NCBI GenBank assembly: GCA_039829995.1 | Contig: CP140036.1 | Span: 248,001-312,000 of the forward strand | Reading direction: 5' to 3' | Length of the DNA: 64,000 nt | Source of the DNA: Buchnera aphidicola (Nurudea yanoniella) | GTDB lineage: Bacteria; Pseudomonadota; Gammaproteobacteria; Enterobacterales; Enterobacteriaceae | Made by a program: the position numbers and the translations under genes | Shown: in pieces, positions 19,367-27,905 of the stretch | How the letters are laid out: each line of letters starts with the position of its first letter | How positions within the stretch are numbered: position 1 is the first letter of the stretch | The notes under the pieces: model-generated | Seen by the model: only the letters and a program-made list of their open reading frames with translations | Database searches by the model: none | What the model was told of the DNA's origin: nothing

Positions 19367-19379
19367 TATATATTTTTAA

Positions 19380-19676
19380 TTATTTATTTTTTAATAGAAT
19401 ATTTTTTCGTCTTCGTTCTTTAGGATCTATTAGTAATGTTCTATAAATTTCAATTCGATCTCCATCATTTACGAAATCTTGTAAATCAACTATTTTTCCA
19501 TATATTCCTACATTATTATTTTCAATGTTTATTTTTAAATCTTTAATAATGTTAGAAGTTAAAATAGCTTTTTTTATAGAAATTTTATGTTTTAGTGTCA
19601 TTTTTTCTATATATTGTTTATTTTTTAAAGCGTATATAATTAGAATATTAATTAATTTCATAAAACATTTTGTCAT
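19380..19676 (-). CDS. rnfH: RnfH family small protein
   Basis: This is a ubiquitin-fold-like small protein of the RnfH/UPF0125 family. Its biochemical role is not established; in other bacteria it is encoded beside rnf or ratA genes. The match to E. coli RnfH is clear: YALKNKQY (YALPEKQY), VGIYGK (VGIYSR), NDGDRIEIYRTLLIDPKERRR ([21 protein letters not shown]). The ATG at 19661 (MKLINILIIYAL) fits the family start better than the ATG at 19676. Neither has a Shine-Dalgarno. The neighbourhood grpE-rnfH-smpB is the E. coli order with recN, bamE and ratA removed. Confidence 0.88.
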   Translation of the reverse strand: MTKCFMKLINILIIYALKNKQYIEKMTLKHKISIKKAILTSNIIKDLKINIENNNVGIYGKIVDLQDFVNDGDRIEIYRTLLIDPKERRRKNILLKNK

Positions 19677-19786
19677 TTTTAATTATTAGAAAGTAATAGT
19701 AATACAAAAAATAAAAATCTTTTAGAAAAAATTTAAAAAATAAATATTTTAAAATATTATTTATATTTTATTAAGGATTGATATTT

Positions 19787-20269
19787 ATGATAGAAAAAAA
19801 AAGATCAAATAATCTAATTATAAACATTTTTGTTAATAAAAAAGCAAAATATGAATATTTTATTCAAGAACGTTTAGAAGCAGGTTTAGTTTTATTTGGA
19901 TGGGAAGTAAAAGCGTTTAAATCAAGAAATATAAACATTAGTAATAGCTATATTTCTTTTCGATTAGGTGAATGTTACTTAGTTGGATCACAATTTAATA
20001 CTATTTCTACAATGCAATCATGTATACCAATTTGTAATCCTCAAAGAGATAAAAAGATATTGTTGCATAAGCATGAAATTATTGCTTTGCAAAATAAAAT
20101 ATATAAAAAAGGTTATACTGTCATAGTTTTATCATGTTTTTTAAAAAATAACTGGTGTAAAATTGAAATTGCTGTTGCAAAAGGAAAAACACAATATGAT
20201 AAACGTGAAACTAAGAAAAAATCTCAATGGAAATTAGAGAAAAGTAGAATTTTAAAAAGAACAAATTAA
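19787..20269 (+). CDS. smpB: SsrA-binding protein SmpB
   Basis: SmpB delivers tmRNA to stalled ribosomes for trans-translation. The ATG at 19787 is preferred over an in-frame TTG at 19778, because AAGGA (19773-19777) is correctly spaced for it. It gives 160 residues, exactly the E. coli length. The OB-fold core (EAGLVLFGWEVKAFKS, ISNSYISF) and the basic tail (GKTQYDKRETKKKSQWK) are present. The tmRNA gene, adjacent in E. coli, is not here; tadA follows after 49 bases. Confidence 0.96.
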   Translation: MIEKKRSNNLIINIFVNKKAKYEYFIQERLEAGLVLFGWEVKAFKSRNINISNSYISFRLGECYLVGSQFNTISTMQSCIPICNPQRDKKILLHKHEIIALQNKIYKKGYTVIVLSCFLKNNWCKIEIAVAKGKTQYDKRETKKKSQWKLEKSRILKRTN

Positions 20270-20318
20270 TTTTCATATTTAAATTTAATGATTAAATTAC
20301 TAATTTACTTAGGAAAAA

Positions 20319-20786
20319 ATGAAAAAAAATGATATATACTTTATGGAACAAGCTTTAAATCTTGCTAAATCAGCTGAAATAAAAGAAGAAGTTCCAGTTG
20401 GAGCAGTTTTAGTTTTAAATAATATTATTATTGGAGAAGGAGCAAATAGTTCTATTACACGACATGATCCTACTGCTCATGCTGAAATAATAGCATTGCG
20501 CTCAGGAGGAACATTTTTGAAAAATTATCGTTTACTTAGTACTACTTTGTACGTTACGTTAGAACCGTGTTTTATGTGTTATGGAGCAATTCTACATAGT
20601 AGAATATCTCGACTAGTATTTGGAACAAGTTATAAAAAATGCAAAAAAAATTATACCCATTTTAACGATTATTTATTAAAAACAATTCACCAAAATAAAA
20701 TAAAAATTACAAAAAATGTTTTACAAGAAGATTGTAAAAATATACTGAAATTTTTTTTTCAGCATAAAAGAAAAAACAATTTTTAA
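20319..20786 (+). CDS. tadA: tRNA-specific adenosine deaminase
   Basis: TadA deaminates A34 to inosine in tRNA-Arg(ACG), allowing it to read CGU, CGC and CGA. The zinc and catalytic motifs are intact: HAEIIALRSGG (His ligand and catalytic Glu) and PCFMC (two Cys ligands). AGGA lies just upstream of the ATG. The product is 155 residues (E. coli 167), short only at the C-terminal tail. It ends 20 bases before the convergent acpS stop. Confidence 0.95.
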   Translation: MKKNDIYFMEQALNLAKSAEIKEEVPVGAVLVLNNIIIGEGANSSITRHDPTAHAEIIALRSGGTFLKNYRLLSTTLYVTLEPCFMCYGAILHSRISRLVFGTSYKKCKKNYTHFNDYLLKTIHQNKIKITKNVLQEDCKNILKFFFQHKRKNNF

Positions 20787-20806
20787 AAATTTCATTTGTA
20801 TTAATT

Positions 20807-21190
20807 TTATTTTTCAATTACAACAACAGAAGTAATATATGATTTTTCATCACTTAAGCTCACATGGATTAAACTAATATTTAATTTTGTAGAAGCTTTT
20901 TTTGCTTGTTTTAACATCTTTAAATAAGGTTTGCCTAAATTATCATGATATAATTCAAAATTGTTAAATTTTATTCCATTCCTTATTCCTATACCTAAAG
21001 CTTTTGAAGCTGCTTCTTTTACAGAAAATCTTTTTGCTAAAAATAGAACAGGGTTTGTATTTTTTTTGTATTCTTTTAGTTCATTTTTAGATAATATACG
21101 ACGCGATAATTTTTCTCCAAATTTTTTATAAGCTATTCTTTGAATTCTTTTGATAGATATAATGTCAATTCCTATTCCAACAATACTCAT
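20807..21190 (-). CDS. acpS: Holo-[acyl-carrier-protein] synthase
   Basis: AcpS transfers 4'-phosphopantetheine from CoA to apo-ACP and is needed by FabZ and FabI in this window. The Mg-binding motifs GIGIDI (Asp) and RFSVKEAASKALG (Glu) are intact. The length is 127 residues (E. coli 126). In E. coli it follows lepA-lepB-rnc-era-recO-pdxJ. Here recO and pdxJ are lost, and 117 A/T-rich bases separate era from acpS on the same strand. Confidence 0.96.
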   Translation of the reverse strand: MSIVGIGIDIISIKRIQRIAYKKFGEKLSRRILSKNELKEYKKNTNPVLFLAKRFSVKEAASKALGIGIRNGIKFNNFELYHDNLGKPYLKMLKQAKKASTKLNISLIHVSLSDEKSYITSVVVIEK

Positions 21191-21307
21191 AAAATTTTTA
21201 AAACCTCAAGTAATAATAATTTTTAAAAATTTTCGTTTTTATTTTCTTAAAATATTTGTAAATAAACTTGTATATTTTTTGAATATATTATTTATGAATT
21301 TAGTATT

Positions 21308-22174
21308 TTAAATTTCAGAATATATTTTTTTATTTTTAGTTACAAATATTGATAGATATACTGAACTTTTGAGATATTTTTCTATTTCTTTTCTAGCCAT
21401 AGTACCACATAATTTTATTATTTTTCCATTATTTCCAATAACAATTTTTTTATGTTGGTTATTTTTTACGAAAACGTTTGCTTTTATAATATACATTCCT
21501 ATCTTATTAATATTAATGTTTTTCACGATAATTTTTATTGAATAAGATAGTTCATCTCTTAAATAAAATATAAATTTTTCTCGAATAATCTCCTTTATTT
21601 TAAAATTTAAGTCATAATTTGTAATTTGATCACATAGAAATTTCGGTTCAGATTTTGGTAAAAATTTTTGTACTATACATGATAGTAAATTGATGTTTTC
21701 TCCTGTTTTTCCCGAAATAGGTAAAATATGTTTAAAAGGATGTTTATCTTTTAAAAAATCAATATGTGGTAATAATATTTTTTTGTTAGAAATTTTGTCG
21801 TTTTTATTAATAATAGCTATTACAGGAGTAACATTATATTTTATGATATTTAGCACTAAATCGTCTTCTGATGTCCAATTTGCTTTATCTAAAATCAATA
21901 ATGTTAATTCTGAATTTTTACATAATTTTTTAATGTAATGATATTTTTTTTTATTTTTAAAATACAAATTTTTATAAGATATTCCCGGTGTATCTGTATA
22001 AATTGCTTGAAAAATACTGGTGTTTTGAATTCCAATAATATTACTTTGAGTAGTATGTGGTTTTTTAGAAACTATAGATATTTTTGACTTAACTAATGTA
22101 TTGATAAGTGTTGATTTTCCTACATTAGGCTTCCCAACAATAGTAATTTTACCACAATAAATTATTTTCTTCAT
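21308..22174 (-). CDS. era: GTPase Era (16S maturation and 30S assembly)
   Basis: Era is an Era/Obg-superfamily GTPase that binds the 3' end of 16S. GTPase motifs: G1 GKPNVGKST, G3 DTPG, G4 NKND. The C-terminal KH domain carries the VIGNNGKIIK loop. At 288 residues it is about 13 shorter than E. coli, losing only the extreme C-terminus. Its ATG overlaps the rnc stop by 4 bases (ATGA-type coupling). As in E. coli, it is co-expressed with RNase III, the other 16S maturation factor here. Confidence 0.96.
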   Translation of the reverse strand: MKKIIYCGKITIVGKPNVGKSTLINTLVKSKISIVSKKPHTTQSNIIGIQNTSIFQAIYTDTPGISYKNLYFKNKKKYHYIKKLCKNSELTLLILDKANWTSEDDLVLNIIKYNVTPVIAIINKNDKISNKKILLPHIDFLKDKHPFKHILPISGKTGENINLLSCIVQKFLPKSEPKFLCDQITNYDLNFKIKEIIREKFIFYLRDELSYSIKIIVKNININKIGMYIIKANVFVKNNQHKKIVIGNNGKIIKLCGTMARKEIEKYLKSSVYLSIFVTKNKKIYSEI

Positions 22175-22851
22175 TCTAATCCTAATTTTATCAATGCATT
22201 TTGAGCAGCTTCTTGTTCTGCTTTTCTTCGACTAGAACCAATTCCAATGGATTTTTCATTTATTCCAGAAATTTCACAATAAATAGTAAATAATTGGTTA
22301 TGTGCTTCTCCATATACTTGTTCTACTAAATATGAAGGTAAAGGTAAATGTCTTGATTGTAGATATTCTTGCAATCTGGTTTTTGGATCTTTTTGAGTAT
22401 CTTCAGGACTAATTTTTTCTAATCTATTTTTGTACCATTTTAAAATTAATTTTTCTACTGTATGCAAATTACTATCTAAAAATATACTTCCTATAATAGC
22501 TTCTATTGTATTTGCTAATATTGATTCTCTTTTGAAACCACCACTTTTTAATTCGCCTTGTCCTAATTGCAAATAATTTCCTAAATTAAATTCATATGCT
22601 ATTTTTGCTAAAGTATTACCCCTCACTAATGTTGCTCTCATGCGGCTCATTCCTCCTTCATTCACATTAGGAAAATAATGGTATAGTGCGTTAGCTATTA
22701 CAAAACTTAGAATAGAATCACCTAAAAATTCTAATCTTTCGTTATGTTTGCTATTTGCACTTCTATGAGTTAGTGCTTGAATTAGTAATTTTTTTTTAGA
22801 AAAAGTATATCCTAAAGTTTTTTGTAATTTTTGTATTACATTATAATTCAT
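22171..22851 (-). CDS. rnc: Ribonuclease III
   Basis: RNase III cuts double-stranded RNA, including the 16S processing stem present at 13.7 and 15.4 kb. The ATG at 22851 gives MNYNVIQKLQKTLGYTF and 226 residues, exactly the E. coli length; an in-frame GTG at 22866 would add five residues. The RNase III signature ERLEFLGDSIL and the second catalytic segment (ANTIEAIIGSIFLDS) are intact. The dsRBD at the C-terminus (DPKTRLQEYLQ ... GSSRRKAEQEAA) is complete. It lies between lepB and era. Confidence 0.96.
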   Translation of the reverse strand: MNYNVIQKLQKTLGYTFSKKKLLIQALTHRSANSKHNERLEFLGDSILSFVIANALYHYFPNVNEGGMSRMRATLVRGNTLAKIAYEFNLGNYLQLGQGELKSGGFKRESILANTIEAIIGSIFLDSNLHTVEKLILKWYKNRLEKISPEDTQKDPKTRLQEYLQSRHLPLPSYLVEQVYGEAHNQLFTIYCEISGINEKSIGIGSSRRKAEQEAAQNALIKLGLE

Positions 22852-22946
22852 GTTAATATTAGTCACACTGATTTAATAATTTTCATATTAAATAACAATT
22901 TTATATATATTGAATAATATGAAATGGTAACATATCTTAAATCATT

Positions 22947-23904
22947 TCAATATATACTTCCAATTCGATTAATTCGAATATTTTCTATCCAACTATTTTT
23001 TATTTTTTCAAAACTCATCCATATAATTATAGCTTTTCCTACTAAATTTTTTTCTGGAACAAATCCCCAATACCGACTATCTAAACTATTATCTCTATTG
23101 TCTCCCATTACAAAATACATTTCATCAGGAACAATCCATTCGCCTTTATTGTGATTAATTTGCTGAAAATACATATATGTTTTTTCAATTATTTCTTGCG
23201 AAAATAATATTTTATATTTTAATTTTTGTAATTGTTCTGTACACATATTTAAATGAAAAAAATTATTTTTTATTTGTTTAGAAGATCTTGTAAAGTTATC
23301 ATAGAAAGTAGGAATCTTTATATTATCGTTAAGTATTTGAATAAAATTACTAGGTTTTGTATTAATGTGAGAAATAAAAATTCTTTTCTTGGAATTTTTA
23401 AATTGCACAATTAGATTTTTAGAAGATGAATTATATATAATTTTATCTCCAGGTAATCCAATTACGCGCTTAATATAATTTAAATGTGTATTTAAAGGAT
23501 ATTTGAAAACTATTACATCGCCATGTTGAGGATTGTTTACATTAATCCATTTAGTATGAGTAATGGGGTTTTTAATTCCATAAGAAAACTTGTCTACTAA
23601 TATCAAATCACCTGCAAATAATGTAGGCATCATTGATTCAGACGAAATTTTAAACGGCTCATACAAAAATGATCTAATTAAAAATATTGCAAGAAAAATA
23701 GGAAAAAGAGATGCAAGGAATTGAATTAAACTATTAAAATATATTAATTTTTTATTAATATTTTCCGTTTTATATATTTCATTTTTCTTTTTTTTTTTGT
23801 TTTTTGAATTGTTTTATTTTTTGTAGAGTCCAAAATATTCCTGTGACTGATAAAGAAATTATCAATGATATAATTAAATAATCGCTATTCATAAAATTCC
23901 ACAT
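22947..23904 (-). CDS. lepB: Signal peptidase I, broken by an A11 tract near the N-terminus
   Basis: Signal peptidase I removes Sec signal peptides. The uninterrupted frame from 23666 carries the catalytic part: Ser in SESMMPTL, Lys in YIKRVIGLPGDK, and the MGDNRDNS.DSRYWG box. No ATG/GTG opens this frame, and TTG at 23666 falls after the second membrane segment. Upstream in the same frame a hydrophobic segment (LIQFLASLFPIFLAIFLIRS) matches E. coli TM2. The first membrane helix reads from ATG at 23904 (MWNFMNSDY...), 10 bases after the lepA stop, but ends in TGA just past an A11 tract (23798-23788, coding strand). Reading A10 there joins the two parts into about 318 residues (E. coli 324). 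Confidence 0.85.
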
Positions 23905-23914
23905 TTTTTAATTT

Positions 23915-25708
23915 TTAATTAAATTTATTTTTCAGCACTGATAAAAAAATTTCTTTTGGTATATTGATATTTCCTATTTTCTTCATTTTCTTTTTCCCCA
24001 TTTTTTGTTTTTTTAATAATTTCTTTTTTCTAGTTATGTCACCTCCGTAACATTTTTCTAGAACATTTTTTCTGAGTTGTTTAATAATAGATCGTGCAAT
24101 AATTTTTTTCCCTATTACTGCTTGAATAGTAATATTAAATTGATGTCTAGGAATTAATGTTTTCATCTTTTCTATTATTTTTCGTCCTTGAACGATTGCT
24201 TTTTTCTTGTGAACAATTAATGATAAAGCATCAATAATTTTATGATTAATTAATATTTCTAATTTTTGCATGTCGGAAGATTCATATGATTCAAAATTAT
24301 ATTCTAAAGAAGCATATCCACTAGATTTTGATTTAAGTTGATCAAAAAAATCTAATATAATTTCTGATATAGGTATATTATAGTCTAACAATACTTGATT
24401 TCCATAATAAGTTAAGTTATTTTGCGTTCCTCTTTTTATGGAACATAATAATAATATATTTCCTAAATATTGTGTTGGAAGAAGAATTTTACATTTAGCT
24501 ATAGGTTCTTGAATTTCTTTTATTAAATTTAATTTTGGTAATTTCGATGGAGAATCTAAAAAAATTATCTTATTATCATTGGTAATAATTTTATATATAA
24601 CATTGGGAATAGTAGTTATTATTTCTAGATTATATTCTCTTTCTAATCGTGCTTGTATAATTTCCATATGTAAAAGTCCTAAAAATCCGCATCTAAATCC
24701 GAATCCTAACGCTATAGAAGTTTCAGGTTCATAAAAAAGTGATGAATCATTTAAACTTAATTTTCTTAATGCATTTTTAAAGATTTTAAATTGATTTGAT
24801 TGAATAGTAAATAAACCTGCATAAATTTTAGGTTTAATTTTTTTAAATCCGGGTAATACATGTTTGTTTGAACTATATATGGAAGTTAACGTATCTCCAA
24901 CAGGTGCTCCAGAAATGTTTTTAATTCCGCATACGATCCAACCTATTTCTCCACATTGTAAAGAATTTTTATGTATTTGTTTTGGAGTAAATATTCCTAT
25001 CTTTTCTACAAAATAAATTTTTCCTGTACTCATTACTTTGATCTGAGATTTTTTTTTAAGAACTCCATTTTTTATGCAAATTAAGGATATTATACCTAAA
25101 TAGTTATCAAACCAAGAATCAATGATTAAAGCTTGCAATTCATTAGTATTGTTTCCTAATGGAGGTGGTATATCGCAAATAATACGTTCTAATAAATTTA
25201 AAATACCTTCACCAGTTTTAGCTGAACAATACACTGAATTTTCAGTTGAAATTCCAATAATTTCCTGTATATTTTTTTTGACTTTTTCAGGATTAGAATT
25301 AGGTAAATCGATTTTGTTTAAAACAGGTATAATTTTCAAATTCATATTTAAAGCTTTGTAACAGTTTGATACAGTTTGCGCTTCAACTCCTTGTGCTGAA
25401 TCTACAATAAGCAGAACTCCTTCACAAGCAAATAAAGAGCGCGATACTTCATATGAAAAATCTACGTGTCCAGGAGTATCAATAAAATTTAACTGATATG
25501 TTTTTTTTTTTATAGATTTATATTGTATTGTAACATTTCGTGCTTTAATTGTAATTCCTCTCTCCCTTTCTAAATCCATGGAATCTAATACTTGAGAACG
25601 CATTTCTCTTTCTGATAATCCTCCACACATTTGAATTAATCTATCAGAGATAGTTGATTTTCCATGATCAACATGAGCAATAATACAAAAATTTCTTATT
25701 TCTTTCAT
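23915..25708 (-). CDS. lepA: Elongation factor 4 (LepA)
   Basis: This translational GTPase back-translocates or remodels ribosomes and influences initiation. G1 AHVDHGKST, the switch region RERGITIKA, DTPGHVDF and NKIDLP are intact, and the LepA-specific C-terminal domain is full length (597 residues; E. coli 599). It is the first gene of the lepA-lepB-rnc-era cluster. Its stop lies 10 bases upstream of the lepB ATG, consistent with an operon. A 383-base divergent gap separates it from mnmA. Confidence 0.97.
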   Translation of the reverse strand: MKEIRNFCIIAHVDHGKSTISDRLIQMCGGLSEREMRSQVLDSMDLERERGITIKARNVTIQYKSIKKKTYQLNFIDTPGHVDFSYEVSRSLFACEGVLLIVDSAQGVEAQTVSNCYKALNMNLKIIPVLNKIDLPNSNPEKVKKNIQEIIGISTENSVYCSAKTGEGILNLLERIICDIPPPLGNNTNELQALIIDSWFDNYLGIISLICIKNGVLKKKSQIKVMSTGKIYFVEKIGIFTPKQIHKNSLQCGEIGWIVCGIKNISGAPVGDTLTSIYSSNKHVLPGFKKIKPKIYAGLFTIQSNQFKIFKNALRKLSLNDSSLFYEPETSIALGFGFRCGFLGLLHMEIIQARLEREYNLEIITTIPNVIYKIITNDNKIIFLDSPSKLPKLNLIKEIQEPIAKCKILLPTQYLGNILLLCSIKRGTQNNLTYYGNQVLLDYNIPISEIILDFFDQLKSKSSGYASLEYNFESYESSDMQKLEILINHKIIDALSLIVHKKKAIVQGRKIIEKMKTLIPRHQFNITIQAVIGKKIIARSIIKQLRKNVLEKCYGGDITRKKKLLKKQKMGKKKMKKIGNINIPKEIFLSVLKNKFN

Positions 25709-26091
25709 TTATTTTTACGTCGCTTTTTATATAATGAACTATTTTTTATGTTAAATTGAATTAGTATTTTTAAAAAAATTTTAATGTGTTTTTACAATTT
25801 AATATTTTATTCATTTTTTTACATTTTGAATGATATATATTCAAATTAATACTAAAAAATGACATGTTAAGATTAAAAAAAGATATAAACTATATTTTTA
25901 AAACTTATATGATTAAAATATTAAAGTATTCTTGATTAGAAACATTTTTATTATTATATTTTTACATGATAAAAATTATTTTTAAAATAGTCTATATTAT
26001 TATATATAATGTAAAGTTATTAATAATTTTATTTTAATATAGATAAAAAATTCATATATAATTATTAAACAATATTTTTAAAACTTACTAT
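25709..26091. other. Gene-free divergent region between lepA and mnmA
   Basis: About 380 bases of A/T-rich DNA that must hold promoters for both the lepA cluster (leftward) and mnmA (rightward). Several TATAAT-like strings occur, but none with a convincing -35 box. No gene remnant was recognised. Confidence 0.5.
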
Positions 26092-27201
26092 ATGTTAATA
26101 TCAAAAAAGAAAGTAATTCTAGCTATGTCTGGGGGAGTAGATTCTTCTGTCTCTGCTTGGATTTTAAAAAATCAGAATTATCATGTAGAAGGATTATTTA
26201 TGAAAAATTGGGAAGAACATGATAATTCTTTGTATTGCTCTTCAAAAATAGATTTAGAAGATGCTGAAAATGTTTGTAATCAACTGGGAATACGTTTAAA
26301 TAAAGTCAATTTTTCTTTTGAATATTGGAATAATGTATTTAAAAAATTTTTAAAAGAATATCAGTTGGGAAAAACTCCTAATCCTGATGTTTTATGTAAC
26401 AAAGAAATAAAATTTAAAATGTTTTATGAGTTTGCTTTCAATAATTTAAATGCAGATTTCATTGCTACTGGTCATTATGTACGCAAAAAAAAATTCAAGT
26501 CATCTTTTATTCTTTTAAAAGGTATGGATTCTGCAAAAGATCAAAGTTATTTTTTATATACAATTAAAAATAAGGTTCTTAGTAAATGTTTATTCCCTTT
26601 AGGTCAATTGACTAAAAATATTGTTCGGAAACTCGCTAAAAGTTTAAATTTAATTGTATCTAACAAAAAAAATTCTACTGGAATTTGTTTTATTAATCCC
26701 AAGAACTTTAATAATTTTCTAAGTACTTATATTATTCACAAAAAAGGAGATATAATAACTACTTCTAAAAACGTTATAGGAAAACATAAAGGATTAATAC
26801 ATTATACTATAGGACAAAGAAAAGGATTAGGAATAGGAGGAATGAAAAATACTAAAAATATTCCATGGTATGTCGTTAAAAAAGACATTGTTTTAAATAC
26901 TTTAACAGTAGCTCAAGGTATAAATAATGTTCACTTGATGTCTATAGGTTTAATAGCATATAAATTACACTGGATAAATAATATAATGTTAGATAGCCCT
27001 TTTTCATGTTCAGTAAAAATACGATATTGTCATGATGATATTATGTGTAAAATACTTATGTATAAAAAGAAATTTCTTAAAGTTTTGTTTAAGCATCCAG
27101 TTTCATCAATTACTCCTGGACAATCTGCAGTGTTTTATTCGTCTGAAATATGCCTTGGAGGGGGGATTATTAAAAAAAGATTACCTATGTTAACAACTTA
27201 A
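26092..27201 (+). CDS. mnmA: tRNA 2-thiouridylase MnmA
   Basis: MnmA thiolates U34 of tRNA-Lys, -Glu and -Gln. The N-terminal PP-loop is MSGGVDSSVSAW. The catalytic cysteines lie in NPDVLCNKEIKF and STGICFI. The GHYVR and GQRKGLGIGG segments are intact. The product has 369 residues (E. coli 368). In E. coli it is followed by hflD and purB. The same order is kept here, but hflD is a remnant. Confidence 0.97.
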   Translation: MLISKKKVILAMSGGVDSSVSAWILKNQNYHVEGLFMKNWEEHDNSLYCSSKIDLEDAENVCNQLGIRLNKVNFSFEYWNNVFKKFLKEYQLGKTPNPDVLCNKEIKFKMFYEFAFNNLNADFIATGHYVRKKKFKSSFILLKGMDSAKDQSYFLYTIKNKVLSKCLFPLGQLTKNIVRKLAKSLNLIVSNKKNSTGICFINPKNFNNFLSTYIIHKKGDIITTSKNVIGKHKGLIHYTIGQRKGLGIGGMKNTKNIPWYVVKKDIVLNTLTVAQGINNVHLMSIGLIAYKLHWINNIMLDSPFSCSVKIRYCHDDIMCKILMYKKKFLKVLFKHPVSSITPGQSAVFYSSEICLGGGIIKKRLPMLTT

Positions 27202-27240
27202 GTATATTATAATATTTCAAATATTGGGAAAGTATAATTT

Positions 27241-27839
27241 GTGACTAAAAATTTTTATTCAATTATATTATCTCTTTTTAAAATATTTCAATCTATTGCT
27301 GTTGTTTTTAATTGTCTCATGTCGAAATATATGATTTCAATGTACGTAAAAGTATTGATAGTCATATTAAATATTGATCAGAGAATCATGTTATCTGTAT
27401 AAAAAATTCAGAAAACAATTTAAAATTAGGAATAATTACATTACTTTTTGTTTATTGAACAATTCTAACAGTTATAATATTTTAAGAAAAACATTACACC
27501 ATATACTCAGAATAATTGTTTTAAAAAAATCGAATAAAAATATTATTTATGATGAAATGCTACATCAATGAATTTCTAAATTAATTAAAAAAATATAAAC
27601 TGTTTTAATTCATGTGATATATTGTTTGATCAAATATTAAAAATATGTTTAGACAATTAGGTGCACAAATAGAAATATTTGGTTCTTAAGGAGTGTTAAA
27701 AATTTATTAATACACAATAAAATTTGTTGTGTATTGCATACAAGAATTTGTTCGATTGTTTTATAGAAAAAATTAGTTAAAATTTTTTAATCTTATTATT
27801 TTAAAAATCAGATATATAATCAAGTTGATAGTGTATTGA
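27241..27839 (+). pseudogene. hflD: Remnant of hflD (three reading frames)
   Basis: The 704-base gap between mnmA and purB, where E. coli has hflD, holds recognisable HflD fragments in all three frames. From GTG at 27241 (GGGAAAG upstream) it reads TKNFYSIILSLFKIFQS, matching E. coli AKNYYDITLALAGICQS, and stops after 53 codons. The frame at 27374-27571 covers the middle (ILRKTLHHILRIIVLKKS). A third frame, 27666-27839, matches the C-terminal third (IEIFGS...GVLKIY for IQVTGSPAVLQSPQ) with internal stops. Several indels and stops make it non-functional. HflD is a peripheral membrane protein that affects lambda CII and membrane proteolysis in E. coli. Confidence 0.8.
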
Positions 27840-27905
27840 AAAATTTTTGTTCTTGATTTTTATCTATAAATTTATAATTTATATTTTAAAAGAGGCAAAT
27901 ATATC

